Positions 22,106 through 30,374 are shown, counted from the first letter of the stretch. The stretch is 39,896 bases of DNA from Candidatus Nomurabacteria bacterium RIFCSPLOWO2_01_FULL_42_20 (GCA_001785965.1 MFVF01000034.1:1-39896); one strand, 5' to 3'. Program-made: numbers and translations. The notes: a model not told the origin generated them from the sequence alone.

Positions 22106-23929
22106 ATGGACCTAAAACATATTCGTAATTTTTCTATCATCGCTCACATTGATCACGGCAAGTCGACTTTGGCTGACCGGATGCTTGAAATAACGCACAC
22201 TATTGAAGCGCGGAAAATGCGCGATCAGGTGCTTGATCAGATGGAGCTTGAGCGCGAGCGAGGCATCACTATCAAAATGACGCCTGTTCGCATGAACTAC
22301 AGCTTAAATCTTACATCTTACATCTTAAATCTCATTGACACTCCTGGCCACATTGATTTTTCGTATGAAGTCTCGCGGGCTATCAAAGCCGTTGAAGGAA
22401 CAATTTTGCTCGTTGACTCTACGCAAGGGATTCAAGCCCAAACTTTGAGCGTTCTTGAGATGGCCCAAGATGCCGGCCTTAAAATTATTCCTGTTCTTTC
22501 TAAAATTGATTCGCCTTTGGCTCGGATTGAAGAAGTTCGCGGGGAAATCGTTAACTTGCTTGGTTGCATCCCTGAAGAAGTTTTGGAAGTCTCTGGTAAA
22601 ACCGGGCAAGGAGTCAATCAATTACTAGAAGCGATAATAGAAAAAATTCCGTCCCCGACCCCCTCCTTCCTCCCCCTTAATAAGGGGGAGGTGCCGCCGG
22701 CGGAGGGGGTGCAAGCCTTGGTATTTGATTTCAAGTATTCCAACCATAAAGGGGTTATTGTTTATGTCAGAATGTTCGGCGGCGAGGTCAGACGGGGTGA
22801 GCAGCTTCTCTTTGCTCAAGCCGTAGAAAAATTTATTGCACTCGAAGTCGGCGTGTTTACGCCGGCCGAGACGCCGAAAGATTATCTTGCTTCAGGCGAG
22901 ATCGGCTATATCGTCACCGGCATCAAACAGCCGGGCATTGCCTCGGTTGGCGACACCGTCACTTCATTTAAAAAGCCGGCTTCAGCGCTTTCGGGCTATA
23001 TGTCGCCCCTGCCAGTTGTTTGGGCCTCCGTCTATCCGGAGTCCGGAGACGATTTCCCAATTTTAAAAAGCGCGCTTTCCCGGCTCAAATTATCCGACTC
23101 GGCCTTTACTTATGAGGAAGAAAGTTCCGGGGCGCTCGGCCGGGGATTTCGGTGCGGATTTTTGGGCATGCTTCACTTGGAAATTATTACCGAGCGGCTC
23201 AAAAGAGAATTTAATTTGAAATTAATTATCACCACACCCTCAATCACTTACAAAATTGTTTACAAGAATGATAAAGAAGAGATTATTTATTCGCCCCATA
23301 AGTTTCCGGATCACGGAAGTTATGAAAAGGTTCTGGAGCCGTGGGTTTTTGTTAAAATTATTCTGCCGACTGAATATCTTAGCCAAATTATGCAGCTTTT
23401 ACATGACCACGAAGCCGAGATCGGCGAGACGGAGAGCATGGGCCTCGGTCGTGCGGCCCTCAATATTAAAATGCCGCTTCGGGAGATGATGAGAAACTTT
23501 TTTGACGAATTAAAAAGCGCTTCTTCTGGTTATGCTTCGATTTCATACAAAATTGGTGATTTTCGCGAAGCGGACGTTGTGCGTTTGGATATACTGGTCG
23601 GGGGCGAGATCGCGGCGGCTTTCTCCAGAATAGTTTCTCGCCAGAAAATGGAAACGGAAGCTGAAAAAACAGTTGAAAAATTATATAATATTCTGCCGAG
23701 GCAGATGTTCGTAACCAAGATTCAAGGCCAAGCGGCCGGGCGGATTATCTCCTCGCGGACTCTCTCGGCTCTCAAAAAAGACGTTACTCAACACATGTAT
23801 GGCGGGGATATTACGCGCAAAATGAAACTGCGAGAAAAGCAGAAAAAAGGCAAGAAAAAAATGGCCGAGCGCGGCCGAGTCAATATTCCCCAAGACGTCT
23901 TTATGAAGATGATGCGTTCAGGAGAGTAA
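22106..23929 (+). CDS. lepA: Elongation factor 4 (LepA), ribosomal back-translocase GTPase
   Basis: 607 residues, normal length. G1 AHIDHGKST, G2 RERGITIKM, G3 DTPGH. The G4 position reads SKID instead of NKID (residues about 128-131), a notable substitution. The C-terminal LepA domain is complete (RKMKLREKQKKGKKKMAERG, VNIPQDVFMKMM). It acts on ribosomes during initiation/elongation stress. Two repeat-like stretches lie in frame: LNLTSYILN before DTPGH, from ACATCTTACATCTT units, and SPTPSFLPLNKGEVPPAEGV (22658-22710), from two nested inverted repeats at the domain II boundary. The stop codon abuts an AAGTAAATCAAG repeat. Confidence 0.95.
   Translation: MDLKHIRNFSIIAHIDHGKSTLADRMLEITHTIEARKMRDQVLDQMELERERGITIKMTPVRMNYSLNLTSYILNLIDTPGHIDFSYEVSRAIKAVEGTILLVDSTQGIQAQTLSVLEMAQDAGLKIIPVLSKIDSPLARIEEVRGEIVNLLGCIPEEVLEVSGKTGQGVNQLLEAIIEKIPSPTPSFLPLNKGEVPPAEGVQALVFDFKYSNHKGVIVYVRMFGGEVRRGEQLLFAQAVEKFIALEVGVFTPAETPKDYLASGEIGYIVTGIKQPGIASVGDTVTSFKKPASALSGYMSPLPVVWASVYPESGDDFPILKSALSRLKLSDSAFTYEEESSGALGRGFRCGFLGMLHLEIITERLKREFNLKLIITTPSITYKIVYKNDKEEIIYSPHKFPDHGSYEKVLEPWVFVKIILPTEYLSQIMQLLHDHEAEIGETESMGLGRAALNIKMPLREMMRNFFDELKSASSGYASISYKIGDFREADVVRLDILVGGEIAAAFSRIVSRQKMETEAEKTVEKLYNILPRQMFVTKIQGQAAGRIISSRTLSALKKDVTQHMYGGDITRKMKLREKQKKGKKKMAERGRVNIPQDVFMKMMRSGE
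22658..22710. repeat. Nested palindrome inside lepA
   Basis: Outer arms ACCCCCTCC / GGAGGGGGT; inner CCTCCCCCTTA-A-TAAGGGGGAGG (11-1-11). It is in frame, at a linker between the G domain and domain II. Confidence 0.8.
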
Positions 23930-23999
23930 ATCAAGTAAATTAAGTAAAGCAAGTAAATCAAGCTTGCCTCGCTTGATTCGCTTGCCTTGCTTGATTTAC
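23928..23999. repeat. AAGTAAATCAAG-type repeat after lepA
   Basis: AGTAAATCAAG units to the left and CTTGATTTACT to the right around a CTTGCCTCG centre. The lepA stop codon TAA is part of the first unit. Confidence 0.7.
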
Positions 24000-24005
24000 T
24001 GTTAT

Positions 24006-24110
24006 CTAAAAGATCGGAGTATAGAGCATGATCATACTGATGATGATGAGTATGACTAGCACGCCCCAGATAATTTTGATCTTTTTGCGATGTTTGGGAT
24101 TAAATAGCAT
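24006..24110 (-). CDS. 34-residue single-pass membrane protein
   Basis: Starts MLFNPKHRKKIKIIWGVLVI and ends SMIMLYTPIF (TAG): a basic head, then one hydrophobic helix. TATTATACTAT lies just upstream on the minus strand as a -10 candidate. Similar mini-proteins with a NPK/RKxIK head and one helix are common in Parcubacteria (from memory). It is convergent with lepA and divergent from the ftsB-like gene. Function unknown. Positively charged residues stay inside, so the C-terminus is predicted outside. Confidence 0.6.
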   Translation of the reverse strand: MLFNPKHRKKIKIIWGVLVILIIISMIMLYTPIF

Positions 24111-24129
24111 GGGTATAGTATAATATGGA

Positions 24130-24220
24130 TAGCTTCTAGCGTCTAGCGCCTAGCTCCTAGCTTGAATTAATTGTAGCTTGAATTAATTGCTAGATGCTAG
24201 TAGCTAGGGGCTAGAAGCTT
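24130..24220. repeat. CTAGC-word inverted repeat upstream of the ftsB-like gene
   Basis: AGCTTCTAGC (24131-24140) pairs with GCTAGAAGCT (24210-24219). Several CTAGCnnCTAGC words on both arms and a direct repeat TTGAATTAATTG in the loop. A related word string (CTAGTCGCTAGGAGCCAGC) is in frame in leuS at 16080. Confidence 0.7.
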
Positions 24221-24226
24221 AAAAAC

Positions 24227-24619
24227 ATGCTAGATTATCAAAAAAAGAAAAAAATATCGCGCTTTCTTTACTCAAAAACAATGATTTTTATCATAGCTCT
24301 TGCGGTTGCTTTTCTTATTTATAGCACGGCAGGAATTTTTCCAAAGATGAAAGAGGCGGCGGAAAATAAAAAAAATATTTTGGAAGAACTTGGAAAACTG
24401 AAAGCCAGAGAAGATAATTTGACCGCTCAAGTTGAGAAACTTAGCACGCCGGAGGGTATTGAAGAGAGCATCCGGGAAAAATTTCGGGTTGTCAAAGAGG
24501 GGGAGGGCTTGATCGTGATTGTGAATGACAAAACCGATTTGGATCAAGATAAAGGCGCAACCTCCGGCCAAAAAATCAAGAATTTTTTGAAGCGAATCTT
24601 TCCGCGGAAAGTCCGTTAG
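24227..24619 (+). CDS. FtsB/DivIC-type septum formation initiator
   Basis: 130 residues: short cytoplasmic head, one membrane helix (MIFIIALAVAFLIYSTAGIF), a coiled coil (KMKEAAENKKNILEELGKLK onwards), then the family box STPEGIEESIREKFRVVKEGEGLIVIV. This is the standard DivIC/FtsB order. The protein links FtsL and FtsQ/DivIB in the divisome. The C-terminal 30 residues are charged and likely disordered. The gene is isolated, placed after a CTAGC repeat and before tRNA-Gly. Confidence 0.85.
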   Translation: MLDYQKKKKISRFLYSKTMIFIIALAVAFLIYSTAGIFPKMKEAAENKKNILEELGKLKAREDNLTAQVEKLSTPEGIEESIREKFRVVKEGEGLIVIVNDKTDLDQDKGATSGQKIKNFLKRIFPRKVR

Positions 24620-24644
24620 TAAATTCTTGATCTTTAACGGCCAT

Positions 24645-24685
24645 TCAGGCGGACCCGCCCAAATGCGTAGCTTTTGGCGGGAAGG
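24645..24685. repeat. GGCGGACCCGCC dispersed repeat, copy 1
   Basis: CAGGCGGACCCGCC, ATGCGTAGC, then GGCGGG. A second copy with the same order of words lies at 24820-24856, between tRNA-Gly and the tRNA fragment. Confidence 0.65.
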
Positions 24686-24698
24686 AAATTGAAAATAG

Positions 24699-24769
24699 GC
24701 GAGATTAGTTTAGTGGTAGAATGTCTGCTTCCCAAGCAGAGGACACCAGTTCGATTCTGGTATCTCGCA
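24699..24769 (+). tRNA. tRNA-Gly (anticodon CCC)
   Basis: Acceptor GCGAGAT/ATCTCGC, D stem GTTT/GAAT region, anticodon stem TCTGC/GCAGA with loop TTCCCAA, T stem ACCAG/CTGGT with loop TTCGATT, discriminator A. CCA is not encoded. Confidence 0.92.
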
Positions 24770-24779
24770 CATCGAAGAC

Positions 24780-24856
24780 CTTCCTCCGCCGTCCGCCACA
24801 ACTTCGCAGATGTTGGCGGACAGGCGGACCCGCCTGCATGCGAAGCTTGCGGCGGG
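24780..24856. repeat. Palindromic repeat between tRNA-Gly and the tRNA fragment
   Basis: TCCGCCACAAC pairs imperfectly with TGTTGGCGGA, followed by GGCGGACCCGCC, ATGCGAAGC and GGCGGG, the second copy of the repeat at 24645. It sits where the 5' half of a second tRNA would be expected. Confidence 0.65.
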
Positions 24857-24896
24857 CAAGCAGAGGACACGGGTCCGATTCCCGTCACTCGCACCA
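24857..24896 (+). pseudogene. 3' half of a tRNA-Gly (tRNA fragment)
   Basis: AAGCAGAGGACAC is shared with the intact tRNA-Gly upstream. Then T stem ACGGG/CCCGT with loop TCCGATT, acceptor strand CACTCGC and encoded ACCA. No matching GCGAGTG 5' acceptor strand, D arm or 5' anticodon stem occurs upstream; repeat DNA is there instead. Confidence 0.65.
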
Positions 24897-24903
24897 TAAA
24901 AAA

Positions 24904-24922
24904 AGCCCCCTATTTGAGGGCT
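24904..24922 (-). terminator. Terminator of the 24921 gene
   Basis: On the minus strand AGCCC-TCAAATAGG-GGGCT followed by six or more T. The stop codon of the gene overlaps its first base pairs. Confidence 0.7.
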
Positions 24923-25517
24923 ATCGGAAGATTTTCCTATTTGTTCGTCTTTCGACAAAAAATATGAACGAGCAAAAAATACAGAGCAGACGAATCCATA
25001 GATTTTTTGGATTTTTAGCGGCGCCAATGTAAAATTTGTTTTTTAGAGAATCCCCAAATCTTCTCTTAAGGTGGAGAAGATTACTAAGATTACTGTTATC
25101 GGCAAGCTGTATTTGCCAATCATTTTCATCTTGGAAAAATTCTATGAACTCGTACTGATTTGCGGCATGAGATGTCAATATACTCATACTTTTTTCTAAT
25201 TTCCTGCTGTCTTTATACCGTAGGGCAAAAGCCGCCATTTCTGTCGGAGTGAGGAATCGATCTTTCTTAAGATAATTTTCCCTTAGCTCTTTTTTGGAAT
25301 AAAGACAATCAAAAGATATGAGCTCCGCGATAACGATTCTTCTTCTGACTTGGGAAACAAAGAAGATGTCTTTGCCTATTTTGCCTTCCTCCAGGAGGCT
25401 AGCTATGTTTTCGGAAGTTTGCTCTCCGACCATGATGGGGAACTGCATCGTCTTAGACCATAGCATTAACACGGTTACAAAGTAAAAAAGAATTCCCAAT
25501 AAAACAATTACTGTCAT
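24921..25517 (-). CDS. Membrane-anchored protein of unknown function
   Basis: 198 residues. An N-terminal membrane helix (MTVIVLLGILFYFVTVLMLW) is followed by a soluble helical domain with mixed charge (EQTSENIASLLEEGKIGKDI, KKELRENYLKKDRFLTPTEM). A weaker hydrophobic stretch is near the C-terminus (LWIRLLCIFCSFIFFVE), so it may cross the membrane twice with both ends inside. No family motif recognised. It has its own terminator and is convergent with the tRNA-Gly region. Confidence 0.6.
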   Translation of the reverse strand: MTVIVLLGILFYFVTVLMLWSKTMQFPIMVGEQTSENIASLLEEGKIGKDIFFVSQVRRRIVIAELISFDCLYSKKELRENYLKKDRFLTPTEMAAFALRYKDSRKLEKSMSILTSHAANQYEFIEFFQDENDWQIQLADNSNLSNLLHLKRRFGDSLKNKFYIGAAKNPKNLWIRLLCIFCSFIFFVERRTNRKIFR

Positions 25518-25597
25518 TGTATTTAATTTTTTAAGTAATTTTTAAAAGAATTGATTAAATACACTATGCACTTCTTTGCCCCCGATGTCAACCTGAA

Positions 25598-25634
25598 TTA
25601 ACTGATAACGAATAACGAATAACTGATAACAAAC
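25598..25634 (+). repeat. AACTGATAACGAATAACG tandem words
   Basis: GAATTAACTGATAACG, AATAACG, AATAACTGATAAC. Short intergenic direct repeats in the 193-base gap upstream of the Hint-protein gene, in which I see no other feature. Confidence 0.6.
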
Positions 25635-25710
25635 ATGGCTTCTTTACTATTTTTGATTTTTGACGTAGTATTAAAGTAGTTGAACTTAACTTAATTTTTA
25701 ATAGTAAAAA

Positions 25711-28700
25711 ATGTTAAAACATATGTCAAAAAAAATTTTATTGCGTTTTTTAATTATCAGCCTACTTTTTTCAAGCGGATTTTTCGTATTTCCTCAAAAT
25801 ACAGAGGCTCAAGAAGCGCCAGCAGGACAGCACTGGGAAAGACAATGGGTCTTGAGCGACTCATCGAGTAACGGGCAGTATCAATCATACAGGATGGAGC
25901 TAGTACTGGTAGCCGACGATGCATGCTTTCCGGCGGGAACAAAAATAACAATGGCTGATGGCGCCGAAAAGAATATTGAAGATGTAGAAATAGGCGATTT
26001 CGTTCTTGCATATGACGAAGAGAGTGGTGAGAAGAAATCTGCAAAAGTGCTTGAAATTGAGTCACCAATGGCAGAAGGATATTACGCACTTAATGATGAC
26101 TTACTCCGAGTTACGGATGAACACCCAATATACACGCGTAAAAAAGATGGTACTGTGGGATGGGGTTCTATTTTACCAGAAAAAACAAAGGAACTTTTAA
26201 GGTGGCGGTCAATACTTTCACTTGAAGCTGGAGATTCTGTATTTACTCAAGATAATGAATGGGTGGAGCTTACGTCAATAGAATATATTGAAGGTGAAAT
26301 ACAGACATATAATCTAAAAGTGGTAGAGCCATACCAAACATTCTTTGCTGATGGTGTGTTAGTTCATAATAAGCCTCCGGAAAAGGAAGAAGTGGGAGGT
26401 GGGAATAGTGAGACGAATAGTTATACTTTTGGTACAGAGCAATCTGGTCTGGCCATTGAGGTGACGAGTAAGAGTAAAGTAATAGCAAAGCCATTTGCGG
26501 TTTGCATACCATTACCAGAGATACCGGGCGCGGTCAGTTATGAATGGAGGATTTTTGCAGACGGACAAGAAGTTCCACGATTTCAATTCCCCAGCACTCC
26601 ATTTTCCCAGAATACAGATGAACCAATTGGTTGTATAACGATAGGCTATGGAGCTGGCGGGGCGATAGAGCTGGGGAAACCTTGGAGCCACACACTCTAT
26701 AATAATACAACTTTTTCTTATGATATAAGGCCGCTTAATGTTGATGGTGCACCTCTATTCCCATTTTATAATAATGGATGGCTGCCGCGTGAGATTACAT
26801 CAATTCCCCCACACGCACTGCCATTAACGCTAAAAAGATTAGACTGGAGCGGCGTTTTCACAGCTCCTCCGAGTACTGTAGAGTATGCCTTAGTGATAAG
26901 AGAAAATCTAAATGACATAATATCTTTTAATCCCTCCACTGCTTACACTTTTAGAAATATCCTAGCAAATGAGACAAGCGCAAAAGTCTGGGAAGAAAAA
27001 GAGGGGTGGTATTATTGGGGATTAGACGCCCTTGATGCCTATGGCGACGTTCTTGGTGTGCCCGCTCCTTCTACAACATACGCCTCTGGCCTCACCTGGA
27101 ATTTTGGTCCCCCCACCAGTATCAATGGTCATTTTTTCTATATTCCTCCTGAACCGGGTCAAGAACCAGGTTATAGAGCAAGTGGAGCTGGAAGTGAAAC
27201 TCAGAGGACTCCTTATTTACAATGGAATAGAATTCCTGGCGCAGTGAAATATCAGCTCCAAATCCTTAATGAGGAATACTGGACGGAATATCCGGGGGTA
27301 GCAGGTTACGCGGGAAATTTTACTTATATTGATTTTAACCCTGATACCTCTCCTACTGCTAATGAAAAGTTTATAACTCTTCCCGATCAGGCTTATAATA
27401 ACGATCCCTATTATGGTTATGGTACTTGGGCTAGCGGGACTCTTATACGCTATGCCCCGCCTCAATATCAAATACCAGTAAAATACCCACAAGCGTCACG
27501 AGCTTACTATTGGCGAGTGAGAGGGATTGATGGGGATGGGAATGTCGTTGGAACGAGGCCAATGTCATATAATGGAGGAAGTGTTTATTTTGAACAGCCG
27601 GTTTTTGAGTATAAGAATGTGGGAGTACTCTGGAATAGAGATCCAAATGCCAAATATGATATCGTAGATTTAGTCCAAAATCCAGCTGATTTTGATCTTC
27701 TGCCGACGGCCCCGGGAGATCCTATTCTTCCTGGAAAAGGAACAAAAGATCAGCAAATATTAATGAATGAAAAGAAAAAATCATTCTTCGGTTCTCTCTT
27801 AGCAAAAATTTCCCAAATTGCTCATGCCCAAGGTGGCGGTGGTAATGATGGTGACATGCCATTTCTAATTAGGAAAGTTATTGTCGGCACACCAACGAGC
27901 GAAGAAGTAGTTGCCAAAAATCTAGCAAAACTTATGAGGGATGCTGTAATAAATTATGGCCATTTGATGTTTTTCGATATTGTTATAGACGGTGGAAAAG
28001 AACTCCATCAATTCTTTATTGATTATTGTGATAATGATCCTAACGTAGTTGGCGAATTTGAATATGATACGCTTTGCCATCCAGATGGTGTTTATGGTTG
28101 GGCTATAAAAGTATGTGAAATGGACTATCCTGGCGTTTCGCAATGGAGAGAATTTGAGAATTGTTTATGGCCAAAGGTGATAAATGGGCAGATAATCGTA
28201 ACCGGAAATGTGATTACTGTAAATCACCCTAGCAGCTCGTTTAATGTCATAGACGCAAGCACTGGCTCTGCCAATATCGTTATAAACGAGCTAAATAGCA
28301 CTACAACCACCCTTACGTTAACAGGGAATCAAGGTCAGTTTATACTGGAATTTCCCTCACTAGCTGATTTCAAAATTATATCTCCGTCTGTTGATTTAGG
28401 CGGTCAGATATATTATGAATTTGAAAATCTTTTACCTGATACAAAATATTACTGGCGAGTAAAATCGGCAGGTGAAGGCCCTCCAACAAATGGTGGTGGA
28501 AATTTGATAACAAGCCATTGGACTGCGATTGCTTCTTTTACAACCCCACCCACTAACCCAATTTTCTTTGAAGAACCCGAGCTTGAGTTGGTTGCACCGG
28601 TGAGTTTGAAAGGGAAAGAACCATTTTTTAAAGAAAGTGGATTTAGCAATTTTATTGGTAGAATTAAATTTAGGCTGGATACTTTATTTCAAGGGAAAAC

Positions 28701-28806
28701 TGAAGCTCAAGAAAAAGAAAAAAGGAGAAAGGAGGAAAAAAAAGTTGACATGGTTATGAGAAAAATGGATGAGCTAAGAAAAGAAATGCGAGAAAACGTT
28801 AGATAG
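25711..28806 (+). CDS. Large secreted protein with an N-terminal Hint (Hedgehog/intein) domain
   Basis: 1031 residues. Signal sequence ends about residue 33 (FPQNTEAQ). Hint domain Cys72-Asn220: block A CFPAGTKITMADG, block B LLRVTDEHPIYT, end block YQTFFADGVLVHN. The catalytic Cys1, the TxxH and the C-terminal His-Asn are all present, but the next residues are KPP, so there is no Cys/Ser/Thr for splicing. This is the pattern of cleaving Hint domains (bacterial intein-like), not splicing inteins. The rest is several fibronectin-III-like beta segments (YEWRIFADGQEVPRF, KYYWRVKSAGEGPPTN) and a charged C-terminal coiled coil. The start may be 25711 or 25723. The domain could release a 70-residue head from a surface-bound body. 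Confidence 0.8.
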   Translation: MLKHMSKKILLRFLIISLLFSSGFFVFPQNTEAQEAPAGQHWERQWVLSDSSSNGQYQSYRMELVLVADDACFPAGTKITMADGAEKNIEDVEIGDFVLAYDEESGEKKSAKVLEIESPMAEGYYALNDDLLRVTDEHPIYTRKKDGTVGWGSILPEKTKELLRWRSILSLEAGDSVFTQDNEWVELTSIEYIEGEIQTYNLKVVEPYQTFFADGVLVHNKPPEKEEVGGGNSETNSYTFGTEQSGLAIEVTSKSKVIAKPFAVCIPLPEIPGAVSYEWRIFADGQEVPRFQFPSTPFSQNTDEPIGCITIGYGAGGAIELGKPWSHTLYNNTTFSYDIRPLNVDGAPLFPFYNNGWLPREITSIPPHALPLTLKRLDWSGVFTAPPSTVEYALVIRENLNDIISFNPSTAYTFRNILANETSAKVWEEKEGWYYWGLDALDAYGDVLGVPAPSTTYASGLTWNFGPPTSINGHFFYIPPEPGQEPGYRASGAGSETQRTPYLQWNRIPGAVKYQLQILNEEYWTEYPGVAGYAGNFTYIDFNPDTSPTANEKFITLPDQAYNNDPYYGYGTWASGTLIRYAPPQYQIPVKYPQASRAYYWRVRGIDGDGNVVGTRPMSYNGGSVYFEQPVFEYKNVGVLWNRDPNAKYDIVDLVQNPADFDLLPTAPGDPILPGKGTKDQQILMNEKKKSFFGSLLAKISQIAHAQGGGGNDGDMPFLIRKVIVGTPTSEEVVAKNLAKLMRDAVINYGHLMFFDIVIDGGKELHQFFIDYCDNDPNVVGEFEYDTLCHPDGVYGWAIKVCEMDYPGVSQWREFENCLWPKVINGQIIVTGNVITVNHPSSSFNVIDASTGSANIVINELNSTTTTLTLTGNQGQFILEFPSLADFKIISPSVDLGGQIYYEFENLLPDTKYYWRVKSAGEGPPTNGGGNLITSHWTAIASFTTPPTNPIFFEEPELELVAPVSLKGKEPFFKESGFSNFIGRIKFRLDTLFQGKTEAQEKEKRRKEEKKVDMVMRKMDELRKEMRENVR

Positions 28807-28879
28807 ATAAAAGAGCAGAGATAGTAAACTATCTGAATAGTAAAAAAGAACTGAAGATAAGCATAAATCCTCCAAAATA

Positions 28880-28913
28880 AAAAGGCGGTTCGACAATTAT
28901 TGAACCGCCTTTT
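28880..28913. terminator. Bidirectional terminator between the Hint gene and the C39-like gene
   Basis: AAAAGGCGGTTC, 10-base loop, GAACCGCCTTTT: perfect 12-bp stem between convergent genes. Confidence 0.85.
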
Positions 28914-28932
28914 GGCTTTGTATTTTTTATAT

Positions 28933-29568
28933 TCATTCCGGACTGAATAATTTACCATTAGCACTGTCGGCAAATTGAATGGCAAAAATTTTTTCATACT
29001 TATTTACTATAGAATATCCTCTTTCATTATTTAATAATTTTTGAACAGATATTCTTTCGCGCTCATTGTTACTATTGTAAATAAGTTCATTAGTGATTGA
29101 ATTATATCCGACAAGTAATATAAAATGATCCGCTGTCCACTCCGGGTGCTCATCCGGATAAATTTTCACCCCCAGCAAAACAGGATTATTGTTTAAGATT
29201 GCTGGTATAATTACTTTATTCAAATATTCTGAATATCTTCGAGTAATTATTGAGATGTCTTTGTATGTAATATCATTTTTCTCAAGGGCTTTTATTATTT
29301 CATTCCCATGTAATCCTCTGCCCGGGTTTCTCACGGATTCATTTATTTCCTTTTGAGACATAGCTTTCTCTTGCATTCTGAAAACCGTAGATAAGCAATC
29401 CTCCCCGCAACCTCCTTCTTTAATGTCAAGAGAGCTTTCTGGCGGATCGGCATTTGGTATTATATAATCATGGTTTAAGTTTTCAGAATTTCTATTGTGA
29501 GGTTCAATCTGTCCGAATAAATTCAAACTAACTAATACGATGCTGTAAATAATGAGTATTTTTTTCAT
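28933..29568 (-). CDS. Secreted C39-like papain-fold cysteine peptidase
   Basis: 211 residues with a signal sequence MKKILIIYSIVLVSLNLFGQ. Catalytic Cys54 lies in EGGCGEDCLSTVFRMQEKAM (the C39 pattern, Cys-Gly-x-x-Cys then a helix). His148 lies in ADHFILLVGY and is followed by an Asn-rich loop (YNSNN), the usual third residue region of the family. Such proteins cleave peptides, often at double-glycine sites, or act as amidase-like enzymes. The signal sequence ending FGQ is of a style common in Bacteroidota, so transfer is possible. The gene stands between a terminator and the palindrome-rich gap, and could act on secreted proteins such as the Hint protein (speculative). Confidence 0.65.
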   Translation of the reverse strand: MKKILIIYSIVLVSLNLFGQIEPHNRNSENLNHDYIIPNADPPESSLDIKEGGCGEDCLSTVFRMQEKAMSQKEINESVRNPGRGLHGNEIIKALEKNDITYKDISIITRRYSEYLNKVIIPAILNNNPVLLGVKIYPDEHPEWTADHFILLVGYNSITNELIYNSNNERERISVQKLLNNERGYSIVNKYEKIFAIQFADSANGKLFSPE

Positions 29569-29772
29569 TTTGCCTCCTATTTTAATTTCAAAAATCTACA
29601 TTTAATTGTTTTAACTATACATTAATCGCTGAAAATGTCAAATTTTTCCTATGGCACTCTCAAGTTTCAATCGCACCACTTAAGCAATATCATGAAAATA
29701 TATGAAACATTTGAATAGGGCAGAAGATCCTTGTGAGGCGGGGCGAGAGAACGAAGCAGACAAGCAAGAACG

Positions 29773-29801
29773 GCCAGAGCTAGACCGGGTCTAGCTCTGG
29801 C
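29773..29801. repeat. Palindrome, 14-1-14
   Basis: GCCAGAGCTAGACC-G-GGTCTAGCTCTGGC, perfect. Confidence 0.85.
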
Positions 29802-29821
29802 TCGAATTGGCCGGGAAACCC

Positions 29822-29844
29822 CTGTTGAAACCTGGTTTCAACAG
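29822..29844. repeat. Palindrome, 11-1-11
   Basis: CTGTTGAAACC-T-GGTTTCAACAG, perfect. Confidence 0.85.
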
Positions 29845-29886
29845 TTCTTCAAAAATTAAAGATTTTGTCGAATATTTTCTAGAAAA

Positions 29887-29919
29887 CACCCCCGTCAAGG
29901 AGCCTCCTTGACGGGGGTG
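29887..29919. repeat. Hairpin, 15-3-15
   Basis: CACCCCCGTCAAGGA-GCC-TCCTTGACGGGGGTG, perfect. No T run directly after. Confidence 0.85.
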
Positions 29920-29948
29920 GACTTTTAGTAAATTATTAGAAAGTGATA

Positions 29949-30009
29949 ACTGAAGTCAGACCTCAGCAAACCCTTTATTGACGGCCCTTTACTGAGGTCT
30001 GAATTCAGT
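29949..30009. repeat. 61-bp element with 18-bp terminal inverted repeats
   Basis: ACTGAAGTCAGACCTCAG (29949-29966) and the reverse complement with one mismatch at 29992-30009, around a 25-base centre containing two CCCTTTA words. Confidence 0.75.
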
Positions 30010-30112
30010 CTATGGAAAAAGGGGTCTGCCAAAGGGGAGTCCTTTGGTTTGATGATTTTCCCGTTGGCTATTATGAAAAAAGCGACAATGAATTTACCGC
30101 TTTAACACAAAA

Positions 30113-30134
30113 AAAAGCCCGCGAGAGGGCTTTT
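30113..30134. terminator. Terminator hairpin in the palindrome-rich gap
   Basis: AAAAGCCC-GCGAGA-GGGCTTTT. On the minus strand it follows the 30153-30374 gene and is followed by a T-rich run. Confidence 0.6.
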
Positions 30135-30152
30135 GTTGTATCTTTCGGTTTT

Positions 30153-30374
30153 TTAATCATCACTCGCAAGACCAAAACCGTCAGCAAGACGGTTTCCCAA
30201 TCTTTTTTTACTGCTGTAATCCGAACAATCCAGGGTTTGGTTATTTTTTATCACCTCGCCGCTTGGGTTTTGCTCCTCTTGACTTGTGGGGGATTTTTGA
30301 TTTAACCCTTCAAAAAACTCTTTTTTGGCTTTTTTTAGCCTTGAATAAAAAGAACGTTTCTTTACTTTTGCCAT
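30153..30374 (-). CDS. Small basic protein (tentative)
   Basis: 73 residues from the internal ATG at 30374, starting MAKVKKRSFYSRLKKAKKEF and ending LADGFGLASDD. It is Lys/Arg-rich at the start and polar later. Support: a plausible start, and a terminator hairpin just after the stop. Against: it has no recognised family, contains an 8-bp hairpin (30175-30195), and lies in repeat-rich DNA. It may be a basic nucleic-acid-binding peptide or non-coding. Confidence 0.35.
   Translation of the reverse strand: MAKVKKRSFYSRLKKAKKEFFEGLNQKSPTSQEEQNPSGEVIKNNQTLDCSDYSSKKRLGNRLADGFGLASDD

Noticed and set aside
24634-24897. Minus-strand open frame across tRNA-Gly and the tRNA fragment
   Set aside because: It is antisense to a tRNA and to repeat DNA; such frames are a known source of false proteins.
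25711-28806. Hint domain as a splicing intein
   Set aside because: No Cys, Ser or Thr follows the terminal His-Asn, and the host protein is not a typical intein host.
29655-29690. TTTCAATCGCACCACTTAAG as a lone CRISPR-like repeat
   Set aside because: It occurs once and has no partner in the window.
30012-30305. Plus-strand 97-codon open frame in the palindrome-rich gap
   Set aside because: It crosses several hairpins including a terminator, and the minus strand gives a more plausible small gene there.
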